A stretch of 64,000 nucleotides of DNA from Lichina pygmaea (lineage: Eukaryota; Ascomycota; Lichinomycetes; Lichinales; Lichinaceae), in the NCBI GenBank assembly GCA_963422465.1, contig OY730169.1, positions 5,642,001 through 5,706,000 of the forward strand, given 5' to 3'. How positions within the stretch are numbered: the first letter of the stretch is position 1; the number at the start of each line of letters is the position of its first letter. Under the pieces are notes generated by a model. That model was not told the origin of the DNA. It saw only the letters and a program-made list of their open reading frames with translations, and searched no databases. Below are positions 1-12,272 of the stretch, piece after piece. Made by a program: the position numbers and the translations under genes.

Positions 1-1251
1 AGTGTAAGAATCAAATAAAAATAAATAAAAGTATGTATTTGGGGAGTAGTGAATGAGTGAGTGTTGTCATCATCATCAGTCTCCCTCCTCACAAGTCTCA
101 TCCCGCACCTCCACTCTCTGCAGAGCAGAATCTGTCTCCACACTACCTTTTCTCCTCTTCTTCTCAAGGACTGACCTGATTTCCGTGTGCTCGCACCCCC
201 GATCGGTGTCTCCATCTCTGCAGGACAGCTTGACTGTCTAGCTACAGAAACGGAGATCCGAACAAGATCTGCACGTACAGAAGTCGGTGATTTTTTGTAG
301 ATGGTTTGACTACCGACCGACTCTGCATGGATGGAGTTGTAGAGGTACTGCCGTCTCTGAATGTTACTGGCTTGCCTGGTCATGCGCTTACAGCTACTCT
401 TATATCACCAGCCATGCTAGAGAACTGGCTTGTGAGTATGTATAGAACACACTCGCTTCACGTGGAACTTCGGCTCAGTGCTGGCTCATATAAAGATGTA
501 CCGGCTTTGAACAGAAACCCCACATACTGGCTCACGTAAAAACACACACACACACACAGGGCAATCAAAGAATGCTCCTTGTAAATACTCCTTCCATTGT
601 CATGGTCACTCGTATCATAAGCAGGATCATATCCCCCCTCCCCCACATCTCGCTCACTCTCACTCTCTTTCTCCCCGCCAGATAAAAAACCCCGTTCACG
701 CCAAGAGACCAGGCACAAACATGCGCACGCATGCACAGGTGCACGCACACACGCCAAGGTCTTGAAAAAGAGGGGGAGTGGCTATGCAGTGAGAAGAACA
801 GAAGACAGAAAGGAGGAAGGAGGAAACAGAAGGAGTAGGAAAAGAAGCTGTTGAAAGAGGATGAGGAGCAATGAGGATCGTTGCGGGTGGTTTGAGGGTA
901 TTTTTGGAGGAGACGGTGGTAACGGAGGTGAATGTGTCGATGGAGTGATGTGGCGAGAGGATGGCAAGGGAAAGGAGTTGGGTGTTTTGGGGGGGGGGGG
1001 GGGGGGGTAGACACGGGGTTGGCCTGTGATGTGGAGCTTTAGAGGGAGAGGGACGAAAAGGGAGAAGGAGTGGGCAGGTAGGTCGGTGAAAAAGGGTATA
1101 AAGTGGAGAGCGGAGTAGAAAGAGTGAGGGCTGAAGAGAAAAGTTCTCGTCGGGTAGACGGGGTATTGTGTGCTTGTGATCGTCCATCATCGTGGTAGCG
1201 TGGTGGAGAGCAGTGGGAGTATCCTACTTCCTTCGGTCATCGTCGCCAGGC
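1..1251. other. Intergenic, no supported gene
   Basis: No gene could be supported here. The stretch downstream of the RhoGAP stop is simple-sequence rich: a CA run near 543-560, purine-rich sequence at about 780-870 and a pure G run at about 991-1007. Open frames on the minus strand (565-1190) are long only because the composition is skewed; their translations are Ser/Pro/His/Leu-rich and match nothing I know. The last few hundred bases probably hold the 3' UTR of the RhoGAP gene, which is transcribed leftward. Confidence 0.6.
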
Positions 1252-1357
1252 TCACAGGTGCAACGGTGACATGGGCAGCAGCGGCGACAGTTCCGGTGCC
1301 AGCTGCGGCCGAGTCAAAGGAGACGGCGTGGCCAGCCCGGCCGGATCGCGCCGATCG

Positions 1358-1390
<33 letters not shown>

Positions 1391-2779
1391 AACGGGTCGA
1401 GAGGGACGGCGGGGTGGAAGGCGCGATGCTCCTCCTCGGTCGGCGTCGGCAGCGGCGTGACGACGGCCTTGTCGGTCAGGTCGAGCGGGGCCGGGCCGAA
1501 GCTCGGCGGCTTGCTGCTCTCGGACGACGATAGGGCGCGCTCGTCGAGCGGCTCGCGCGCGGACTCGAGCGTGCTGTCGCCCGCGCTCGAGCCGCGCTCG
1601 CCGCCGTCGAGCCAGCGCTGCTCGGCCTCGAGCGCCTCCTTCTCGGTCCAGCAGCCCTGCCAGCACGAGCGCCAGTCGCACACGAGGAAGTGGAAGCAGA
1701 AGCTGTCCATCTTGAGGCACGGCTGGAAGCAGATGCAGAGGTTCCGGTAGTCCATCTTGTTCTGCTCGACGTACGAGTGCAGCAGGCTGAGATGGCACGT
1801 GATGGCGAAGAGCAGGTAGTAGTTGTACGGCGGCAGCTTGGACAGCTCGTCCTTGAGCATCTGCGGCACTTCGGTCGCGCCGGCGCACAGCTCCGAGATG
1901 CGAGCCTGCGTGGCCTTGGGGAAGATCTCGTCCGGGAGCTCGCGCAACCAGGCCTTGAACATCGACCCGATGATGTTGATGTCGTAGAGTTCGGGCTCCT
2001 CGAAGAGGTTGATGTCGAGCTCTGGAGCATCCGGTCAGCGCATGGCCCCCCAGCAGCGGCGATAAGCTCCCCTACCCGTGTCAAATCTGCGCTGCCACTG
2101 CTTGACCTTGATTCCGCTGCCGGGCACCCGGTACAGACCTTCCTCTTCGTTGCCTCTGAAGTTGAGGTAGCTACGAAAGTGACTCGTCAGATTGGAAAAA
2201 ACACGACGGGGGCGATCAAGAACGGGGACGGAAGGACGTACTCGATGCATCGCCACGGTAGAGCCGGCATCCAGAACTCGGTCTTGTCCCTCGACGCCTC
2301 GAGCCGCTTCGAGATCCGGGTGCGACGAGTCTGCTCGATGAGTGGCAGGTTGATGACCCGGCATTTGTAGTTCTCGTCGTTGACCACCTCTCGCTCGTTG
2401 CTGCTGCCGCTGCGTCCGAGCTTGCCGAAGAAGCCTTTGCCGGCCTTGCCGATGCCGTCGGCGGCCCGGGTCGACGACGTCTTCAGGCTCGAGAGCAGCA
2501 CGGAGCCGGTGCCGTCCTTGAACGACGACGAGAAGGACGACGGGCCCTGCTTCTGGTTCTCCTTCTGGTTCTCCCTTTGGGTCTCCTTCTGCCACCGGAT
2601 GCTCCCACTCTCCGAGTTCGGATTCGGGTGACGATCGGCCGAGCGGTTGCGCATCGTGGACGACATCATCTCGCGGAACGAGCGGTCGCCGTCGTGCAGC
2701 GGCGCCGTCTTCATGCCGTTGTCGTCCCGCTTGTGCGGGGCGAGGTCCTGCTCGGCGAAGCGATGGTCGGGGTGGCTGC

Positions 2780-2810
<31 letters not shown>

Positions 2811-3647
2811 GTGTCCGGACTTGGGCGGCTTCGGCGTCGTCTTGGGCGTCTGCTCGGCCGGATCGGTCCGCACCGAGCGTGTGCGGCTCAAGATGTGAGC
2901 GAACGGCCGAGGCTTGAGCCTGGCCTTCTTTGGCGCTTGGGCTACCGGCTCGGTCCGGGGAGCGGTCTCGCGCCGGTGGATTGGCTGTCCAGGATGCGTC
3001 ACCATGCGGGCCTCCCCGGCCGGATAGCAGTCTTCTTCCTCCAGAGACGGTCCTGTCCGACGCATCAGCGTCCGACCGACGGGAGAGCCGAGACGAAGAC
3101 GACGACCGAACATACCTCGAACGACGATGAGCTCGGGCGGATGTTGATGCGCCGTCGACAAGAGGTCAGGAGACGACTCGGCCCCGGCCCCGAGGGCGTA
3201 CATCCGGTGTTCGTGAGTGGCGGCGCTTGGTTCGGCGTCGGTGGCAGGCACCGATCTGATGGTGGCATCGGCCCCATGGACCTTCGAGGCCGACTTTGAG
3301 CGCGGATAGGGCGAGAAAGGCGACCTGGTGTGGCCGTGAGAGGCCTTTGGGTTCGACGGCATCGAGGCCGAAGGTGGGAGTACCGTCGGCGCTTTTCGCG
3401 TCGGCTGGGGAGGGTGTACGACGACGTCGTCGTCGTCGTCAGCTCTTGCCGGCCGAGGCGGAAGCTCGGGGGCGAAGGCAGCCGTCTGAGCGGCACCGGC
3501 GCGCTCCTCGTCCCTCTCGTCTGCTTGTCTCGACTTGGTCGGTGGCTTGGACGACACCATGACGGAGTCGAAGGGCGACCTGAGGGGTTCGGTGCCCCTC
3601 TGGTGGGCCGTCGGCGCCACCGACAGCTTTGAAGATTTTTTCGGCAT
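1252..3647 (-). CDS. Rho GTPase-activating protein (RhoGAP domain)
   Basis: Predicted to stimulate GTP hydrolysis by a Rho-family GTPase in polarity, wall or cytoskeleton control. Three exons: 3647-2242, 2170-2076 and 2021-1252; the 71- and 54-nt introns have donors GTACGT and GTAGGG. The joined product is 756 aa. Residues 1-440 are disordered and basic, with poly-Gly near 2776-2810. The RhoGAP domain covers about 445-640: it begins near RISKRLEASRDK, has the arginine finger in GLYRVPG (R483), and continues through MFKAWLRELPDEIFP and LPPYNYYLLFAITCHLSLL. A Cys/Trp-rich stretch (CDWRSCWQGCWTEKEA) follows, then an acidic and poly-Ser tail encoded by a GAC/GTC run at 1360-1390. The start is the ATG at 3647 (MPKKSSKL); an extra upstream exon cannot be excluded. 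The partner GTPase is unknown. Confidence 0.88.
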
Positions 3648-6009
3648 CTGGATGTGCCGGGGCCGCGCGTAGGAAATCTGCGGGACGCGGCGTACGCTAT
3701 CCAGCCGAGCGAATGCAAGGGTGGTGATCGGAGGCGAGCACTGAGGTAACAAGAGGCGTGGTCAGCGCATCGGAGTCAGGGCGCAGGCAACCGGAGGAGA
3801 AAGCGTACCTGTCAGAGAAAGCGGCCAGGTCAGGACGGTAGATGCTGCTCGCCGAAGACGACAGCGGCCGATGCTGACATCGACCAGATGACCGACCGAC
3901 AGGGGCGGGCGAGGCCAGGGCCCCGAGACGGTCCGAGAGAGTATTCCTTCAGTCTTGCGCGCTTCCGAGACGATTCTTGCTGCAAGGTATGATATGCGGC
4001 ACCACCGACGGTATGCCGAGGGCTTGAAGACGACCTGTGGAGCTGAGATCGGGCCGCAGAAGCGCGGCCGGACGTGCTTTGGCTTGGACTTGATTCAGAT
4101 CGAGGTGAGCAGAGTTTGGGTCTTTCAACCACGTCAGAGGCACGAAGCAGACTAGGGTGGAGCGCGGTCGATGGGTATCAAGGCCGAAATTGAGACTTCA
4201 TTCGTGGGTGGCTCGAGGCGCTGTTTTGAGAGAGGTGCGCCCTATCCTCGCCGTTGTCGTGGCTGCGGTTGTGAGCGTGTCGATGCACCGGTCACGTCGT
4301 CATACGCTGTCGTGTCTCGGCTTCAAGAGCATGTCCTGTTCCCTCCACTCTGACTATGCAGGCCCAGGCACGGCGGAGCAGACCGTGCCCTTATCACCAC
4401 GATAGCCTCTCCCAAGACCGGCAACGAGCCACCACTGAATTTCGACGCTATGTCGCGGCCCTGGTGTCTGCGGACGCACCCGCGGAACGTAGGGCTGGTC
4501 TCTCAAGACGTCCCGTGAAACCGAATTCGCCGTGATTGGTCGCCAGGCACGCACCGGTCACGCTTACGATTCCAGGCTGGGTCGCAGACCTGGCGAGCCC
4601 TCGCGGCCGAGTCGTCCCGGGCAGCACTCCCGCACCCAGGCTCTCGTGATGCGCAGATGGTCAGGCTCGACCGACCGGGTCGTCCCTCGCCGGCGCAAGA
4701 CGCTGGCGCAAGACGACGACAGGTGCGGGATTCGCGACGGTGTCCAATCCAGGTCCCCGACTCTGGACTCCGGTGCGCGGCGGGGTTTGCGGTACGTGGG
4801 CCGGATGGTTATCCAGGCGCTTCCGTCGACGGGGATAGGCGGAGAGGCCGATGCAGCCGTCAGCGGATCTGTTTGCGTACGTATGGACGTACGTATTCCG
4901 CTCTCTGCACCTCGCACCTGGCCTTCTGTCAATACGTATCGCCGACCGTCGTGTCAAGGACCCTTTTGCTGACCGCACTTGCACTCACCCCTTGGCGCAG
5001 GAGCCGAAAAGAATGTCGCTTGCCACTGGACAATGCCGGTCCGGTGAGACCGACAGTCCCCTAACTTACGGGGCCTGGCCATGGCGCCCCGCAACGACAC
5101 TTTAGACGAACAATACCGACTTTCGCGGCCGGATCAGAACTCCCGAGAGACGCCTCCCACCTCGGCAGGCCAGCGCTGGTGCATTGGTGGCGGAAGAACA
5201 AAGGAGACTGCCAGGTCCGAGTACCGCCGCATCAGGACATCTGATATCCTGGGACGGCCGGGCCGCCGACGACGCCGTTTTCGTCCTCGGGCCCGACACC
5301 CTTCCCTCAATATTCCTCTTTGTTCGGTACGAGGCCGGTACACGATCGTTCCGGACGGGGCGAAACGAGGCCGGAACGGTGGTACAGTACGGACGTACGG
5401 GGTATTCCCATAAGAAATGAGTCGACGCCTCGGAGCTTGCGAAACGACGGGGGCGCTTACGGCTTCCCGTCAGAGGAAAGCCCTGCCGCTGTTTGAGAAG
5501 TGTGTGAGAGGAGCCCTCTCGACGGCGCGCGTTACGTCAGCCAGATCACGCTAACGCTTGCGGCACGGCGACGGCTAGCGCCAGCCTGTAGCCTTACGTA
5601 AGGCGTCTGGCGGCTGGGGTGCGGCTCTGCTCCATCATCAGTTGCAGCAGACGATGCATCACGCCATGCCGAAGAGCGATGCGCATGGCACAGGACGCAT
5701 CGAACATCTACGGCGAGCTCGCGAGAGACTCTGATGAAGTCATGGAGACGACTGGTAGCTCTGTTCACACCTGCTCGGCGTCTTGATTCTGCTTCTCTTG
5801 AGCCTCCAGTGCTGTGGTTCTGGAACATTTCTTTGGCATGTCCACTCGTACTGCTCTTCTAGAGCGGCAGGAGCATGTCGTCAGGTCGTCTCTTCTCATT
5901 CGTGTGCAAGGCTTTGGTATACGGTACCACCGGTATGGTACCCAATTTCAACACGACATCGATGCCAAAGGCCTCGCAGGACACCTTCGTCGCACTTGCC
6001 TCGGCCCGA
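3648..6009. other. Gene-poor intergenic region
   Basis: About 2.4 kb lie between the RhoGAP start and the end of the nuclease gene. Several short frames overlap on both strands, as expected in GC-rich DNA, but none shows a recognisable motif, a convincing start or an intron-joined conserved product. The right part contains GTAC-rich inverted-repeat sequence (around 4870-4895 and 5385-5400). The left edge is presumably the RhoGAP promoter and 5' UTR. Confidence 0.5.
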
Positions 6010-6836
6010 TCAACAAAGGTTTAGCATGCCGCTCAGAGCGCTCTTCTCGCTCGACGTCACGCTTAGGCTCCAGCCGGACTTGACCTCGATCCAGATCTTT
6101 GCGTACGTGCAGTGGTACGATGCTGAGCAAGCCGGTCGTCAGCTTCGTCGGGATCTGACGGCGTGCCGGACGAGAAGGACGTACTCAGCGGCGGCTTCCA
6201 GGCCTCGGGACCCTTGTCGCCCTTTGACCGATTGACGTCGTCCGTTACGGCCTGCGGCGATCAGCGTTGCGCCATCCTCGCGCGCACGGCACGGCGGCTT
6301 ACGATGAGCTGCGGGCTGGTCAGGTCGTTCGCAAACGATCTGCGTCGCGTCGTCGTCCAGGAGGCTGCGCCAGACTAGCACGGAACGGATACGTCTTAGT
6401 CGGCGCGACGGGGCACTGTCGGGAGGGGCTTCCGGCCCACCTTCCAGGCGTCGCTCATCGGTACGACGTGGTCAACGTCCACGTCCGCCGCCGCCGTCCA
6501 GGTCGCTCCGTCGTACGGGCTGCGCCACGTCCCGCTGACGGCCGCACAGGTGGAGTTGTCCCGGACGACACCGGTGCCGTCGCGAGCCAGCACGACCTCG
6601 CGCGTGTTGCAAGCGCCCGACTGGCCGACCCAGTGAGGAAACAGATCCCGGCTGTATCCGGTCTGGGGGCCCCACGGCCGGACCGTCAGGGAAGCCAATG
6701 CCGACCGGGCGCTGCTCTCGGTGGGGATGTTGGGAGGCGCCGGAGCGGGAGCGGGAGCGGGAGCGGGAGCGGGAGCCCGGAGAGGCGCCGCAAGCGCGAC
6801 CGCCGCAGCGGCGAGCAGTAGCGAGAGCTGGAGCAT
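6010..6836 (-). CDS. Small secreted HNH/DUF1524-type nuclease
   Basis: Predicted extracellular nuclease of the small fungal HNH (DUF1524-like) family. Four exons: 6836-6441, 6374-6303, 6251-6185 and 6122-6010; introns are 66, 51 and 62 nt. The product is 215 aa. An N-terminal signal peptide (MLQLSLLLAAAAVALA) is followed by a Pro-Ala repeat linker, (PA)n, at about residues 20-35. The catalytic region has DVDHVVPMSDAW, then SFANDLTSPQLIAV and NRSKGDKGPEAWKPP, which carry the conserved His and Asn residues of the family. The C-terminal part (YHCTYAKIWIEVKSGW) ends ...MLNLC and includes conserved cysteines. The ATG at 6836 was chosen because it places the hydrophobic signal at the extreme N-terminus. 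Role (nutrient scavenging or interaction with other organisms) is inference. Confidence 0.85.
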
Positions 6837-7766
6837 CGACTGGGCAAGACGCAGACGGTCCGGCGAGGCTCCCGGTCTACGACGACGTTTATATACCCCC
6901 ATCTCTGGGCCGATTGCTACCACACGCCCAATCCCCAGCTAGACTGTCCTACGACTCTAACGTTGTTGATGATGATGATGGCCGCCAATGAGGAGCTCGA
7001 AGCCGGCCATGCACCACGACGAGGAACCAGTAGCGTCCAGACTCCGGCGTCGAACTACTCGATGTGGTTGGAGCCCCGAGAAATGACGACCGGCTCCAGC
7101 GCTCTACTCTCGGACGGGGGTATCGGCCGGGTCACATGACCTCGGCGGCTCTCCACGCGCGTCTTTATGGGCCGTTGCAGGTGGCTGGAGACGACGGGCA
7201 TGGCCGCTGTTCGAGCCGCCGGTGTTCCTCGGTGAGGTGGCCATGGAACGACGCTTGCTCCCTTGCAGCCTGCACTCCGACGATTCGCCCGACGGTAAGA
7301 CCTCTCGTTTAGGTGGTATTACGTAAGGCAGACTGTGGAGTACGAGTACAGTACGATACCTACGGAAGTACGTACAGCAAGTACTCCGTACTGTACGGAG
7401 TACGTACGGAAGGTACGTACAGAGACACAGCGCAAGTCTGTGCCCGCCCCACACAAGATCGACTTTGGGCACGTCTGTGTGGTCGTTAGTAACGCGGCTA
7501 GAGTACCGCGAAGAAATCTTGATATTGTCTCTCTACTTGCGACTACTGGGACTCACAGCTGGTAGGGGCGTATATAGACTTGTCTCGTGGTTTCGCGGGG
7601 ATACGAGGTACTTTTCGTGGCCGCGCTTAAATCTGCCCAGTTATTCAAAGTAATGAGATTCTACCTGTACCAGCCAGCGCCGCCTTTGGCTAGCTATCCA
7701 TCGTCTATAGTTGCCGTCTTGCGAGACTGATCACGTGCTCTCGGGTCAACATTCTCTACATCACCG
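6837..7766. other. Divergent intergenic region with GTAC-rich palindromes
   Basis: This is the shared upstream region of the secreted nuclease (minus) and the Rab prenyltransferase gene (plus). No further gene was found. Positions about 7325-7430 are dense in GTAC, TACGTA and CGGAGTAC motifs, several in head-to-head arrangement, so the strand could fold into hairpins. The same word recurs at other sites in this window. Confidence 0.5.
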
Positions 7767-9168
7767 ATGAGTCAGCAACAGGCAGCTCGACCACGACGAC
7801 GAGAACGACCTATGCTGAACGGGGCAATCAAGAGTCTGGATCCGAGAAACACGATGACGGCGTCACCAGAGCAAACACTCGCTGTCGAGAAGCATGTCGA
7901 GTACATTCAGGACTTGGACAATGTACGCCGACAACCCCTGCCTTGCTCCGCCGCATGACCGTTGCTAATACCCATACCGATCCAGCACGAGGACGATCTG
8001 GAATACTGGTACACCGAGCATCTGAGACTGAGCGGGCTGTACTGGGGACTGACGGCCCTTCACCTGCTACGTCGCCCGGCCGCACTGCCCCGGGACCGTG
8101 TCGTCGACTTTGTCCTGTCGTGCCAGCATGCCAACGGGGGCTTCGGCTCGGCCCCGGGCCACGACGCCCACATGCTGTACGTCGTCAGCGCCGTTCAGAT
8201 CCTGGCCACCCTAGATGCTCTGCATGTGCTGGACGACCGAGGCGTCGGCGGCGGAAGGGACCAAGTTGCTCAATGTGAGGACGCCTCCCATCTCTCTGCG
8301 TCGCTCTTGCCGAGGGGTTTGGTCGGGGTTGTAACCGGTTTTCTCAAGTCATCCGCGACCTGCAGGACCCGGTCACGGGCACCTTCTTCGGCGACGCCTG
8401 GGGCGAGATGGACACTCGCTTCCTCTACGGCGCCCTCAATGCCCTCTCGCTGCTGGGCCGGCTGGACGCCGTCGACCTCGACGCCGCCGTTCGCCACGTC
8501 AAGGCCTGCGAGAACGTCGACGGCGGCTACGGCGTCTCTCCAGGCGCCGAGTCGCATGCCGGTCAGACCTTCACCTGTCTCGGCGCGCTCGCCATCGCCA
8601 GACGCCTGGATCTGGTCGACAGCGACAGGATCGGACGATGGCTGAGCGAGCGCCAGGTCGAGAGGGGCGGGCTCAACGGCCGGCCCGAGAAGCGCGAAGA
8701 CGTGTGCTACAGCTGGTGGGTGCTCGCCAGCCTCGCCATGGTCGATCGTCTACATTGGATCGACGGGGAGAGACTTCAAAGCTTCATCCTTCAGTGTCAG
8801 GTGAGCCTCGGGCTGCTGGTGCTGGTGCTGGTGCTGGCGGTGGAGTTTCGCCCCCCCCCCCCCCCCCCCCCCCCACCCAGTCTGTCGACGCCGGGACGTG
8901 CTGATGAAAAGGCCCGACTAGGATGCCGAGGCCGGGGGCATCGCGGACCGGCCCGGCGACGTGGTAGACGTCTTCCACACCGTCTTCGGTATCGCTGGTC
9001 TCAGCCTCCTGGGCTACCGAGATCTCGAGCCGGTCGATCCCGCGTAGTAAGCCCGCCGATCTCCATCCTTGCCACGGCTCCTCTCTGACCTCCGAGATCC
9101 GCTAACCGGACCTCCACTGCTCCAGCTGTATGCCGAGCCTGGTGACCAGGCGCGTGCTGGGCTCGTAG
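7767..9168 (+). CDS. BET2: Rab geranylgeranyltransferase (type II) beta subunit
   Basis: Catalytic beta subunit of GGTase-II, which attaches geranylgeranyl groups to C-terminal cysteines of Rab GTPases delivered by the Rab escort protein. Exons: 7767-7922, 7986-8274, 8349-8800, 8922-9046 and 9126-9168; introns 63, 74, 121 and 79 nt. The product is 354 aa from the first ATG, or 325 aa, nearer the usual family length, from the in-frame ATG at 7854 ([15 protein letters not shown]). Prenyltransferase alpha-alpha-barrel repeats are clear: [53 protein letters not shown]. Likely zinc ligands are D and C in EDVCYSWW and H in DVFHTVFG. Intron 3 contains a pure C run (about 8850-8872). The 3' exon is only 43 nt. 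The second intron uses an AAG acceptor. Confidence 0.93.
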
Positions 9169-10151
9169 ATTGAGCTATTTCTAAAAATCGATCTCATCTC
9201 GCCCCCGCCGCCGACGAGGGCCAGAAGTGCTCGTCCACGGGCGTTGCACAGTCGGCAGCTTCCTACCAGTCCAAAGTCGCGAGCGGGCACCTTCCCTGAC
9301 CAGGACATACATCTCGATTGCGGCCCCCGACACTAGTCCGTTGGCGGAAGTACCGCCGTCGACGGAGAGTAGCCGGCTCTCGAGCCTGTATCTCAAGGGC
9401 TTCTTGACCAGGTCAACCAGTTACCCGACAAAGAGGGCTTGTCTATCCTACCATTCTGTCAGAGCTCTCCTTCCTCTTGTCGTCCCCATTCCCTCAGGAA
9501 ACTCCCGACGGATTCTACCTTGGAAAGGGTATTGATTACCGGAGACATTTTCGGGACCTCCGAACGCCTACCCCAGCACGAGCGCTCCTGCTCCTGCCTG
9601 CCAAGCTGTTGACTTACAAATTCGCAGGTCCTTCTTCGTCCCGGAGCGCTTGGTCGTCTGCCAGGAACAGGACTAGCGCGGCTCCTCGATTGCCGTTTCT
9701 ATGGCTCGTCCCTCGATTAGATCTACGTGACGATGGAGGAGACGATCCTTTCCCGTCGGGGCCGCCAGGTCCTTGATCGCTTCCAAAGCGAGCTTGGCTT
9801 CTCTGCCACGGCAAATTCGGACCTGGTCCTTCCACTTCTTCCTCTTGTTGTTGCTCGTAGCAGCTGGAGCTTCTGCCGCCTCCACTGCTACTGCTACTAC
9901 CACCATCTTCCTTCAGGTGGTAGCAGCAGGAGCAGCGGGAGCAGCAGCAGCAACAGCGGAAGGGAGCGGGTGCGGCTCTGTCACACCTCACCACGCCCTG
10001 TGCTCGTCTTTTCTCTTGCTTCGGTGCAGCGTCGTTGGAGCGGACCGAATGCAATTGCTACAGGGTCTCCAGGATCCATCCCCCCCCCTCGAGACGTGCT
10101 TGCTCTGGCGTCGCGTGCCCCTTTCCATTGGTCTATCATCCTGCTAGCATC
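9169..10151. other. Intergenic, nothing convincing
   Basis: About 1 kb lies between BET2 and the zinc-finger/PIP-box gene. Several overlapping frames exist on both strands, including a short basic one on minus at 9673-9906, but none has a supported domain. Pyrimidine-rich and CTG/CAG-rich sequence at about 9840-9960 accounts for the Leu/Ala-rich translations. The right end is presumably the promoter and 5' UTR of the next gene. Confidence 0.45.
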
Positions 10152-11390
10152 ATGGCACATGCGGCCGATGCTGCGGGGCATGATTCGTCGAGAGCCATTC
10201 CCTTACGTTGCTTGATATGTCCAAAACGGCCCGACTTCAGCGATGTGTCCCACCTGCTCACCCACGTCGCCTCCAAGGGACACCTGGCCCAGCATTTCAA
10301 GACTTCGGTGCGGGCCTCGACCGACACCGCTGCTCGAGATGCTCTCGGCCAATACAACGACTGGTTCAGGCGGTACGGGATCGAGCGGCTCTGTGCCAAC
10401 CGTCTCAAGTCCAAGGAGAGCAAGAAAGGGAGGGTCAAGAGTGGTCCAGATCATCTGCTCCCGCGGGTGCTGATCCCGTCGCCGCCGCTGTCGACGACCC
10501 TGGGCGGCGCCGACCTCGGAGAGCATGCGCGGAGGATCAACGCCGGCTACACCAGCTCCAGCAGCTTCCAGTTACCCCAGTCGAGCCCGACCGTCGACGG
10601 TTCGGTCTTCTCGGAGTCGCTTGACATACCGCCGGCATGGGCCGAGCAGGCCTCGCTGCGAGAGCCGCGGCTGCACCTCTGGCTGACGGATCACGAGCGT
10701 CTACACTACGCTCCGAGACCGGTCGTCGGTTCTCCGTCGGCCTCGGCCGCGACGTCGTCTGTGCCCTCGAGCGGCGTGAGCGGCGGCAAGCCAACCGGTC
10801 CCGCCGGTGTCGGGGCAGCCTTTCCAGACCAGGCCTCCTTCTCCTTTCCTCTGGACTGCATGATCTCAAACGGGACGACGCCAGCAGCGGCCGGGACGGA
10901 GTGCGGGGACGACGCGAGCGAGGACGTCGACGCCGAGAAGCTCGACGGCGACTGCCAGCTCAAGGGCGTGCTGTGGCCGGGCATGGACATCTTCGATTCG
11001 GCCCCGCCGGAGATGAAGCGCCAACGGAACCAGAAGAAGGACGGCTCCGTCATCGCCCAGATGCAACGCAACTCCGCCATCGTTCGCCCGACGGAGCTCA
11101 TCTTCTGGCCCGGCGGGGATCTGAAGAAGGAGCGATGGATCTACTCGCCAGCCGACTCGGACTTCTCCGAGGCCGCCGGTGGCGGCGGCAGAGCCATGGG
11201 CCGGAAGAGACCGATCCCCACGGCGAGGACGCCGCTGCAGGACGTCAGCGCGAACGTGTCCCGAGGCGTAACCTCGTCGGCAGCGAAGGCCAAGGTGGGA
11301 GGCCGGGCCGGCGAGCTGCGCCGAGAGTCGCGGAAGACGGGTCGGCAGACGACGAAGGCGATGACGACGACGACAAAAACGACAAGGGCT

Positions 11391-11433
<43 letters not shown>

Positions 11434-12272
11434 ACACAAGCACCACCACCACCACCACCACCGGCGCGAGGGAGACGTCGGGCCGTCACGGCGGCCAGGG
11501 AGGATCGGACATTCACCGTCCAACCGCGAAGATGGTCTCGAGCGACCCAACGGGCGAGGCGCTCGAGGCGCTCGAGGCGCTCGAGCCACCCGAGAAGAGG
11601 ACCCGCAGGACCGTCGTCTCCGAGCTGGACGACTTTTTCCGGGGACTGCACGGCCATCCGCCGTCGCCGTCGCCGTCGCCGTCTCCGACCGACGCCTCCG
11701 CTGCTCTCTGCGGCCTCTCAAGGGCCGCCGCCCTGGACCCCGTCGGGACGGATTCACAGCCGCCGAACGCTGGTCAGGCGGCCAGCGACCGCGTCAGCCA
11801 GCCCGAGATCACCTCGTTCTTCAAGCCTCTGCTGCCTCGTCGTTCGGGCAAGGAGAACATTCCCCTCCGGAGCAGCGTCGCTCCCTCTACCCGCCAGGCG
11901 GCCGACAAGCGCGAAACGCCGACGGAGACCCGGCCCTGTCACAGCCCTCCCTCCATGAACATCTATTCCCCTCCGGTCGGTGGCCAGCACGACCCTGTCG
12001 ACTTTGTCGGGTTTGGTGACGCGTCTCTGTTCGAGTATCCTACGCCCGGTCTCACGATGAGTGGCTTCGGCGGTCACGGCCATCAGCTGCCCTGCGTTAC
12101 CCGCCCCGGGTACACCATCGACCCAGCCCTGTTCACGACCGACGCAGGAGACTGGAAGGTGTTCCCCTCGACCTTCCCCTTTGACGACGACGACAACGAC
12201 AACGACGACAGGGACCATCGCGCCGGACTGCCAACGGACAACGACATGCTCTTTCGCGGCGGCCGTCGCTGA
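10152..12272 (+). CDS. U1/matrin-like zinc-finger protein with a PCNA-interacting (PIP) box
   Basis: Function unknown. Single exon, 706 aa. The conserved-looking N-terminus holds one zinc-finger candidate, C20-x2-C23-x14-H38-x5-H44 (RCLICPKRPDF ... HVASKGHLAQHFK), resembling U1/matrin or JAZ-type fingers that bind nucleic acid. A basic helix (NRLKSKESKKGR) follows. The rest is largely disordered: a Lys/Thr stretch, a 15-Ala run next to poly-Thr (about 11390-11460), Ser-Pro repeats and an acidic Asp/Asn run near the C-terminus. At residues 550-557 is QPEITSFF, an exact match to the PIP-box consensus QxxI/L/MxxFF, with basic residues after it (KPLLPRR). A KEN tripeptide, a possible APC/C degron, lies at 567-569. 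The neighbour on the right is MSH3, which has its own PIP box. A role at replication forks is inference. Confidence 0.75.

Noticed and set aside
565-1190. Overlapping minus-strand frames at the left edge
   Set aside because: Low-complexity Ser/Pro/His translations from purine-rich simple sequence, with no homologous motif or start context.
9673-10147. Small frames on both strands between BET2 and the PIP-box gene, one with a signal-peptide-like Leu run
   Set aside because: The Leu/Ala runs come from CTG/GCA-type repeats; no conserved motif or splice-supported continuation was found.
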